Shown piece after piece: positions 56,885-64,000 of a stretch of DNA of 64,000 nt. Under the pieces are notes generated by a model. It made no database searches. It saw nothing but the letters and a program-made list of their open reading frames with translations, and was not told where the DNA came from. Numbering within the stretch: position 1 is the stretch's first letter; every line of letters begins with the position of its first letter. A program made the translations under genes and the position numbers. The stretch is from Hormiphora californensis (taxonomy: Eukaryota > Ctenophora > Tentaculata > Cydippida > Pleurobrachiidae), in contig CM035355.1 in NCBI GenBank assembly GCA_020137815.1, positions 905,451 through 969,450 of the forward strand, given 5' to 3'.

Positions 56885-57589
56885 AAAAAACGGGACTAGT
56901 TTTTATTTTTTTTCAACAGTTCACACTATTGTCAGCCCGTATACCCCCGTTTTTGTTTCAAAAAGTACATCAGGGTCCCTAGCAAATTTATTTTTCACAC
57001 TTCCAATTTCCCTGGGCCTTGGAAAACCCTCTAATTTTGGTTAAAAATCATCAAAATTTCCCGGTAAGATGACCCGGATTGGTGTTTTCTCATAAGGGAC
57101 CCGAATCAGCCCCTTCCCCCTGTCCCCTACTCCTAAAAAAAATACTGTACCGGGGGCATTAGGGGTTTAGGGAATATCCAGGGATCCCTCATAGGTGCCT
57201 GCCAAAAAGGGAAAATTCCCTAAGATTTAAGGAAGAAAAAACAGAGATTGGGAAGAAAAAAGGCCCAAGAAAGAAGGGAACCCTTGTTTTAAAGGGAAAA
57301 GATAGGTAGAGGGCGTTGGGGTCAGGGGCACACATTGCCCGGGCTCAGTTTCAACCACTCAAACCCCAAAAAACTTTTTACCTCAAAACGCGACCCTTTT
57401 TGGAAATAGTTTGTCTTTGTTAAAAAGTGGGTGGTTTACTAAATTTCCTCGTTATAAAGTGACCTAACACCAAAAACCCCTAGACCAAGTTATACCACGT
57501 TCATCCCCTACTCGAAAAATTTACCAGTCAGGAAAAAAACTGTAAACCCTAATTAAAAAGGTTTGAAAAAGCTTTGGGGCACCCCATAG

Positions 57590-58170
57590 CTAAACTGAAA
57601 CATTTCGTTTAAAACCCAAAAATTCAGCCCCTTTTCCCCAAAAATGTGGTTTTAAAACCCGGGTTTTAAAAAACCAGTAACCCCTTTTTCCCCGAGTTTT
57701 CCAGGAAAATGCCCCTCGACAGGGTGGTCTTGGCCCGAGTTTCCCCGATGAGTGGGTTTTTTTACCCTGCTGCCCAAAATGTTTTAAAAAATAGGTAAAG
57801 GGGGGGTTTAAAACAGCGTACGATGGCAAAATTTGAAACTGTACCCCCCGGGAAACCCCGGGGGGAATATTTCTCCGGGGGGGGACATCCTTTTCACTGG
57901 GGGCACTCCAACATTGTTCCAAACTGTCAACAATCTGGGGAAAACAAGCTGGTAGTTGGGTTTTGGACAATGCCAGGGGAGGGGAGCATGGGGGGGGGGA
58001 GATCATCCCCCTTCCCCACAAATTTTACATACCAAAACTCCAACAATAAACCCCCTAAAAAAAAGCCCCCCCAAAATTTGCTGACCCCATCGCACTGATT
58101 GTTTTCTCCTCCCCCTACTGTTTTAAGATTTCCACCATACCCCGTGTTTTGGGGTAGCATAGGTGATCCC
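57590..58170 (-). pseudogene. Innexin fragment, copy 1 (in poor-quality sequence)
   Basis: It aligns along its length with the clean fragment at 61480-62136: the same order of words can be read (CATAGCTAAACTGAA, GACAGGGTGGTCTTG, TGACCCCATCGCACTGAT), but with scattered indels and runs that break the frame. Whether the underlying gene is intact cannot be judged. Strand and position relative to the BTB genes equal those of copy 2. Confidence 0.6.
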
Positions 58171-58659
58171 CAGGGTTTGAGGATTTTTCGCACGAAACTA
58201 ACCCCCCCATAAGTGAAACCCTATAGAACAAATGCGGGTTTTTGCAGTATGCAGTGGGGGGGCGCCCAGCTAGGTGCAGAGAAAACATAAGAAAAAAAAT
58301 GTAGTGAAAAAAGCCAAAGAAAGTGATATCAGCCCCCCCGACATGGATTTTTCCCCGTCCCCTTGCTTTGTTACCAAAAACAACATCAAACCCGACCAAC
58401 AACCAGTATCATGTTTTTAAATAGTCAATGATTCCCTAATCCCTTTAAAATGGGCTCTTAGCAGTACCCCTTTTCCAGGATGGGGTTGGTTTTTACCATT
58501 TTTATTTGATTAGATTTGGTTGTCCCCGAAAAAAATTTTTGGGACCTTTTCCCAATTAAGCCCAATTCCGATTTAAAAACCCTTTTTAGGGCCCTTTAAT
58601 CTATAAAAAAAAAGCGCACCCAACGCCTTTATTTTCCCCAAATTTTATAGTCAACCCCC

Positions 58660-60392
58660 ATGGAAATTCCGAATTTTACCGTACCAATTAAAATTTGGTA
58701 GCTAGTACCCGGGGGTTTCCCCGGGGGCGGGAAAGACCCACAAACTGAGGGTGGAGGGGGAAGTGGGGAAATATTTCCCCAACCCGGTCTTTCCCCTAGG
58801 CCCCTTTAAAAAGTCGGTAATGTGCGATTTTGTCGGTACCCAGGGAATGAAAGAGTTTGACGTGGAGGAATTTTTTGGGGTCCCCGGGTGAATTGTTTGT
58901 CTATGCATGTTACTCGGGTTTAATTTTAAATTCCTTTAAGAAGCAAAAAATTTTTGGGAGGGGCAACAAAAAGTGTGCAGTGTTTAAAGGCCAAAGGATG
59001 ATAGCAGCTGCTCAAATTTTCACCGGCCTCTGCTCGGGCCTTTTCCGAAGAATCCTTTTAAAAAAGCTGGTAATTTTTTTCGGGAAAAGGGGGATCCCTC
59101 CCCCAAGGAGAGGAAAAAGCAGAGAGTGGAAAAGCTTTTTAAAAAAACCCGATTTTTAAAAATTTCCTCTTTTCAGGGGTGGTTTTTGATAAAAGAAATT
59201 TTTTCCACGTGATTTTTAAAAGAAAAAGGAGTTTAGTACACCCAAACTTTGTTATCCCTGGCTTTGGGAAAATTAACCCCCTTTTTTCTGTTGGCTTTTA
59301 CCCCGATAGAAAAAAAAGACCCCTCCCCTGGAACCCTTTGTGGAGTCGAAAAAAAAAGTTCCCCAAATCCCAAAACCCCTGACGATTGTTCCCCAAAAGG
59401 ATCGGAAAGTGTACCCAAAAAAATTTGGGTTTGTACCTCCAATCTTTTATTGGGGAACGAAGACTTGGTTTCATTTTTTGGCCCAAAGTTCCTTTAGGTT
59501 CAAAAAGAGCCGTAGGACCAGGGCCCCGAAAATGCCCAGTACAAACCAACCCGATTGTGATCCTAATAGAAATACCCGCCCCTTTTGGGGGGGGTTTCAA
59601 TTCCTTTTTGGATGCTTGAAAAATACTTGATTGGGGGGGAAAAGAGAAATTTTAATTTTGTTTCCAGTTTGTAAGTCCCTTTTTGGACTACTGGGTGTGA
59701 AATGTTTTGGGGAAACATCTCAGGATGTTTCTGACCCAAAAAAAGGAAACACGGGGGAACGACGTAAAAACACTACCGGGGCATTTGAGTCTCCCCTGTT
59801 TTCTAAACCCGGGGGGGTACTTGGGGAAAATTTTCCTGAAAATAAGGGGGAAATTGTGGAGAAGTACAGGGGAGAGAAGGAGGGCCCGGGAGTTATATTT
59901 TATGGGGATGCTTTTAATGATTTGGGCCCCTTGGAGTTCCCCTTTCCCGCATTTCCCGAACCGTGTTCCTTGGGCCCGCATTGGGACCAACAAATTACTT
60001 AATGAAAAACCCAAAAAGGGGGCCAAAAAAAAAGATGGGAAGTTGGCGTTGGGGGTTTCAAGTCTCTTAAAAATGAAACAATCGTGGCCAATAATTCCAA
60101 ATACATTGTGGGCGGATCAAAAAATTTTTGGGAATCTAAACAAAACCCCAAATTTTCCCCCAAGACCCTGAATTGGCCCCGTATTAATTTTGGGTTGTTG
60201 GTTTTAGTTTCCTTCGGTTTTCCCCTTTCCTTCACTGTGTTTATGATGGTCTCGGGATTTCCTCCCCTTCATGGGGTTTTGTGACATGAAAACCCCAACC
60301 CACCAAACTACGAAGATTTTAAGAGCACTGGAATAAAACACAATGAAAATATTTCCTTTTGGGTTTAGGTTAAATTTGTTTTAAATCTTTGG
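58660..60392 (+). pseudogene. BTB-domain gene, copy 2 (in poor-quality sequence)
   Basis: The start ATGGAAATTCCGAATT and segments such as GTGCGATTTTGTCGGTACCC, TTGTCTATGCATGTTACTCG and AGTGTGCAGTGTTTAAAGG identify it as a copy of 53924-55528. The reading frame is broken many times by homopolymer changes of the kind described for 56650-61450, so the breaks are probably sequence errors and not decay. It ends where copy 1 has its stop (TAGCTGTG). Spacing to copy 1 is 4,736 bp (including an 878-bp MITE) and to copy 3 is 4,222 bp. Confidence 0.75.
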
Positions 60393-61452
60393 TAGCTGTG
60401 TTTTTAACCCTTTTAATGTACTTGGAGTGGCTACTAGATAAATGACAATGAGAAAATTTTTCCCCAAAATTTAAAAAAAATGTGTGGTCCCCAAAATTTT
60501 TTTCAGTTTGGGATTGTAGTTTCGATTTTTGTTGGTGTGAAGGGGTTTTTTGATTCCCTTAGTGTATTTAAAATTTTAAAACCCAATTAATGATTATGGG
60601 TTGTTTTGAATTAATTAAATTAACGGTGTCTACCTAAATCCCCCGTTAAGTGAATATATGATTTCCACAGTTTCGCCACAACAGGGGTCTAAAAATAAGG
60701 TTGTGTTTTCCCCTTATGGGGCCTATAAGGGGGGTTTTTTATCCCCGTGAAAATCTATATTGGGTGGCCACGTTTTAAAAACCCAAAAATTAAATGGGAA
60801 ACAATTAAATTTAAACCCTCTAAGGGGTGTTTGACCCAAATAAATATCAAAAAAATTATTTAAAAACACATCGAATTTTTACATAAATTTATTTTTTCTA
60901 TATCAAAAAGTTCACACAGTTTGTCAGCCCCGTATCACCCCCGTTTTTGTCATCAAGAGGACTATATATAAGAAAAATTTTTATTCTTCAATAAATTCCA
61001 ATCCATGGTTGCCCTTTGGTAAAAAAGTCTATAGGGTTTAAACATCAAATATTTCCGGGGTGAAAAATGAATGGGTTGGTGTTACTCATCCGGACCTTTA
61101 ATCAGCTCCCTTTCCCCCCGCTCCCAAACTCCCAAAGACATTTTGATAACCCTGGTCTGTTTGGAATGCAATCATCCAGATCCCTTTGTTTGGGGCCCCG
61201 CCCAGAAGAACATCCACTTTAAAATGAAGGAAACAATGCAGAGGGGTGGAAAAGGAAAGGGTAAGATAAAAATGAAAAATGTGAAAGGGAAAAGATATTT
61301 AACGGAAGGGTTTGGGGCAGGGCACCCCCTTTTCAGTCCCCAAATTTCTAGACCACTTTAACCCGAACCCCCTTTTACCTAAAATGCGGGCCCTCTTAGG
61401 AAAAAAGTTTTTCTTTTTTAAAGGGGTTTGGGGTGGTTACTAATTCCCTGTT
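60393..61452. other. Noncoding spacer of the duplicated unit, with MITE empty site
   Basis: Paralogous to 55529-57590 but without the foldback MITE: around 60865-60925 the sequence passes from the AACACATCGA block directly to the TTCACACAGTTTGTCAGCC block that in copy 1 lie on either side of the element. The text is mostly homopolymer-biased. No separate gene seen. Confidence 0.55.
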
Positions 61453-61479
61453 TTAAAGTGAAAAAAAAAACCAAACCCA

Positions 61480-62136
61480 ATCAGCACCATAGTTATACCA
61501 TGTATCACTCCCATACTCGAACATTTCACCAGTCAAGTAAAATACTGCTACCGTAATTCCAAGGTAGAAGAGCTTGGTGCACCCTATAGCTAAACTGAAG
61601 CTATTCCGTTTAAACCAAAACTTCAGACCTTTCCCAAAGATGTGGTGTTTAAACCGGTAATACAACCAGCTAACCACTTTCTCCTGAGTTTTCTCAGCAG
61701 CCTGCCCGTCTGACAGGGTGGTCTTGCAGAGTTGCCTGATGAGTGGTTTGTACTCCCCTGCTGCAAAGTGTTTGAAAAGTAGGTAGGGTGTGTAATAAGC
61801 AGCTGCTACGATGGCAAAGTAGAACTGTACCCACTGGTACCACAGGTGGAATATCTTCTCCGGGGGCAGGACATCCTTCTCACTGGGACACTCTAACCTT
61901 GTTCCATCTGTCAGCAATCTGGGTACACATGCTGGTAGTTGGTCTGGCACAATGCCAGGGTAGGGGAGCATGGGGGTGGGGAGATCATACGCCTCTCTCA
62001 CAGTATACATGCCAATACTCCAACAATAATCTTCTACAAACTGCTGCCCAAACTTGCTGACCCCATCGCACGTGATCGTCTCTCCTCCGTACTGTTTTTG
62101 AGATACCACCATACACACGTGTTTTGGATAGCATAG
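61480..62136 (-). pseudogene. Innexin fragment, copy 2 (one internal exon)
   Basis: Innexins form gap junctions and hemichannels in invertebrates. The open frame, read from a splice-acceptor-like CAG at 62137-62139, shows the innexin order: end of the first membrane span and VSQKQYGG; then CDGVSKF; the signature EDYCWSIGMYTV; MLPYPGIVP; a tyrosine/tryptophan-rich entry to span 2 (HLWYQWVQFYFAIVAAAYYT); a basic cytoplasmic stretch; and CTKLFYLGITVAVFYLTGEM. The first exon and everything after the start of the second extracellular loop are missing or unrecognised; the 3' side runs into the poor-quality block. An internal ATG (62118) is not a natural start. It is likely part of a multi-exon gene or a partial duplicate. 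Confidence 0.72.
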
Positions 62137-62699
62137 CTGATCCCCAGGTTAGTGGATTTGTCGCACGCAACTCACCGCACTAGAGTGCATACCCTATAGA
62201 ATATAATGCAGTTGTTGCAGTGCAGTGGGGTGGTGCCCAGCAATGCTGTAGAGAAATATGTACCGAAAGGACCAGAGCTGAAACGCCGTAGAAAGTGATA
62301 TCAGCACCCCGACATCGGATTTATCCTAGTCACCTTGCTTTGCTTACATCCACAATAACCGCAAACCTGTACCAACAACCAGTATCATGTTGTTATAGTC
62401 ACATGATTCATAGTCCATACCCATATAGTTATGCGGCTCACCACCCTTTACGAGTGAATGGTTTCGTGTCCCGTTTTCTCCAATTTAGCCCATCGATTTC
62501 GATTTAAAACTTTTCTAGCTTGTTCATTATATTAACCCTTGAATCTATATAACGAGTGTCTATTTTTAGAAAATAATTGATTTTTTACGCGAACGAATTA
62601 CGTGTTCATTTGATATTTTGGACATGTTCCTGAGTTAGTTATTGACAAGATAAAACCGGTTAAAGGTCTCTAACCCATGTATTTCTCCTCAAAATCGGT
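62137..62699. other. Spacer between innexin fragment and BTB copy 3
   Basis: Contains sequence paralogous to 53640-53900 upstream of BTB copy 1 (CACCTTGCTTTGCTTACA..., CCAGTATCATGTTGTTATAGTCACATGAT, CGATTTAAAACTTTTCTAG). It is therefore the promoter-proximal part of the duplicated unit, and it may hide the missing innexin 5' exon. No exon could be confirmed. Confidence 0.45.
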
Positions 62700-62822
62700 A
62701 CACGACATTATTTCTGGGACACGACATTATTTCTGGGACACAACATTATTTCTGGGACACGACATTATTTCTGGGACACGACATTCTTTCTGGGACACGA
62801 CATTCTTTCTGGGACACGACAT
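62700..62822. repeat. 19-bp minisatellite upstream of BTB copy 3
   Basis: Six and a half units of CACGACATTATTTCTGGGA, with CATTCTTTC variants in the last two. It lies 60 bp before the BTB start codon and is absent upstream of copy 1. Confidence 0.95.
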
Positions 62823-62881
62823 TTGTTAATCCATATACCTTAACACCTCATTTTCCTATATAATATTATATAGTCACCACC

Positions 62882-64000
62882 ATGGAAATTCCAAATTGTA
62901 CCGTACCCATGAACTTTGGTAGCCAGTACCGGGAGTTCCCGGGTCTGAATGACCTACAACTGATGTGCAGTGGAGGTGAAGTAGTCCGCACCAGCTCTTT
63001 CCCGCTAGCCATAAACAGTCCGGTAATGTGCAATTTGGTCGGTACCCAGGGCATGAAGGAGCTAGACTTGGAGGAATTTTCGGAGCCCTCGGTGAATTGT
63101 TTCGTCTATGCATGTTACTCGGGTTATTTAACTCTCCTCAAGAAGCAAAACTTCCGGGAGGTCAACAAAATGTGTGCAGTGTTTAAGGTCCAATGGATGA
63201 TAGACAGCTGTCTCAAATTCTTTACTGGCCTCTGCTCTGACCTTACCGAAGAATCCTTTGAAACAGCATGGTATTTGTTCGAGGAAGCGGCATACATCCT
63301 CAAGGACAGGAACAGCAGAGAGCTGGAAGAACCTTTAAAAAACAGATTGGAAGAATTGCCTACTCTCAGATTGGCACTGATAAATGAATTTCTCTCACGT
63401 GATCCTAACAAACAAGAGTTCATGTACACCAAGCTTTGTTTATCCCTGGCTGGAAAGTCAACCCCTGTTCTTCATAGTTGGCTAATTACCCTGATAGAAA
63501 ATAAGACCCCTCCCGTGGAACTTAGTGGAGTCGAAAAACAGTTCCTCAAATCCCAAACCCTGACGATTTGTTCCCAAGAGGATCCTGAAGTCTACAAAAA
63601 GTTGGTCATTACTCTCCAATCTTCATTGTGCAACGAAGATCTTGGTGCATTATTTGCAACGTTCCTTCAGGTTCAAATGATGCCAGTAGTACCCAGTCCC
63701 TCGAGTAGCTCCCATTACAAACCTGACCAGATTATGAATCCTATAGAAATACCAGCTCTTGGAGGGTGCAATTCCTTTCTGGATGCTGTGAAAGTACTTG
63801 ATGGGGAAACGAGAATTAATTCATGTTTCCAGTTTGTAATATCCTTGTACTACTGCTGTGAAATGTTTGGCGACACATCTTCACAGGATGTTGCTGATGC
63901 AATAACAGCAGCACTGGATAAGCGCCGTAACAACACTACACGCGGGCTATTTGGAGTCTCACTGTTAACCGAATTGGGGTATTTTGGAAACTTTACTGGA
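62882..64000 (+). CDS. BTB/POZ-domain protein, copy 3 (cut by window end)
   Basis: Nearly identical to copy 1 over the 373 codons seen, with the same start context (CACCACCATGG) and no frame break. Differences are scattered substitutions (for example KNRL preceded by EEP where copy 1 has EKL, and SLCNEDLG for SLLGNEDLG). As an intact paralogue in clean sequence, it shows that the broken copy 2 between them is not typical. Same domain layout as copy 1; the C-terminus lies beyond the window. Confidence 0.78.
   Translation, partial: MEIPNCTVPMNFGSQYREFPGLNDLQLMCSGGEVVRTSSFPLAINSPVMCNLVGTQGMKELDLEEFSEPSVNCFVYACYSGYLTLLKKQNFREVNKMCAVFKVQWMIDSCLKFFTGLCSDLTEESFETAWYLFEEAAYILKDRNSRELEEPLKNRLEELPTLRLALINEFLSRDPNKQEFMYTKLCLSLAGKSTPVLHSWLITLIENKTPPVELSGVEKQFLKSQTLTICSQEDPEVYKKLVITLQSSLCNEDLGALFATFLQVQMMPVVPSPSSSSHYKPDQIMNPIEIPALGGCNSFLDAVKVLDGETRINSCFQFVISLYYCCEMFGDTSSQDVADAITAALDKRRNNTTRGLFGVSLLTELGYFGNFTG

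Larger units (their letters stand above)
56650..61450. other. Low-quality sequence block (homopolymer-biased)
   Basis: Throughout, single bases are replaced by runs of their neighbour (for example GGTGCACCCTATAGC in the clean paralogue at 61578 reads GGGGCACCCCATAGC here), giving many CCCC, GGGG, AAAA and TTTT runs. Content is still recognisable as an innexin fragment, a BTB gene and flanks. The change affects coding and noncoding parts equally and both ends are rather abrupt. This looks like poor base calling or gap filling, so gene calls inside are approximate. Confidence 0.85.

Noticed and set aside
58660-60392. BTB copy 2 as an old, decayed pseudogene
   Set aside because: The change pattern is homopolymer expansion shared with noncoding flanks, not random decay; sequence error is the simpler reading, though I keep the pseudogene label because the frame is broken as given.

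Overview
This window is animal nuclear DNA from an invertebrate whose species I cannot name. The evidence is spliced genes with short GT-AG introns, metazoan genes (a STIL-type centriole gene, MED26, a class I ARF, an anoctamin, BBIP1, an M16 peptidase), an innexin fragment, and a very high load of non-LTR and LTR retrotransposons, foldback MITEs, minisatellites and (GA)n tracts. The innexin points to a non-chordate animal and weighs against placozoans and, as far as is reported, sponges. Nothing here is bacterial: there are no operons, Shine-Dalgarno sites or CRISPR arrays.

Layout. 1-1.7 kb: no gene, one minisatellite. 1.7-12.4 kb: a CR1/jockey-like LINE (CCCH-finger ORF1; endonuclease and reverse transcriptase ORF2) that has been hit repeatedly. 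A 654-bp foldback element lies at its 5' end. A 5.6-kb Ty3/gypsy-type element with two 239-bp LTRs and a 5-bp target duplication sits in the endonuclease-RT linker. A foldback MITE splits that element's integrase. An 80-bp element with a 9-bp target duplication sits just upstream of the RT. 13.0-14.0 kb: a 971-bp near-perfect palindrome, also with a 9-bp target duplication. 14.2-15.2 kb: an orphan retrotransposon ORF1-like gene. 16.1-26.2 kb (+): a roughly 15-exon STIL/Ana2/SAS-5 gene with two TA-flanked MITEs in one intron. 26.3-28.5 kb: a MITE and hairpin field with a possible solo LTR. 28.5-29.8 kb (-): ARF small GTPase, 4 exons. 30.0-31.4 kb (-): an intronless membrane-anchored kinase-like protein with DFD in place of DFG. 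31.9-33.8 kb (+): an intronless anoctamin. 33.8-37.6 kb: a 3.8-kb array of a 22-bp satellite starting directly after the anoctamin stop codon. 38.6-40.0 kb (-): a compact 5-exon MED26. 40.9-50.0 kb (-): a 16-exon gene for a signal peptide/LRR/cysteine-rich/multi-pass membrane protein whose introns are packed with repeats; one minisatellite multiplies an exon-end/splice-donor junction. 50.6 kb (+): BBIP1. 51.0-53.5 kb (+): the N-terminal part of an M16 (nardilysin/IDE-type) peptidase that stops abruptly. 53.9 kb to the end: a tandem array alternating BTB-domain genes (+) with innexin fragments (-).

The sequence from about 56.65 to 61.45 kb is abnormal: it matches its flanking paralogues, but bases are replaced by runs of their neighbours throughout. 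I read it as low-quality consensus rather than biology.

The cellular genes do not form one pathway. STIL (centriole duplication), BBIP1 (BBSome) and ARF (vesicle coats) share a centriole/cilium/trafficking flavour, but they are simply neighbours. The coherent story is mobile-element layering: insertion order can be read from reading-frame breaks, target duplications and paralogous empty sites. I found no clear undescribed enzymatic or defence system; the most unusual items are the 22-bp satellite, the exon-junction minisatellite, the two 9-bp-duplication foldback elements and the BTB/innexin array.
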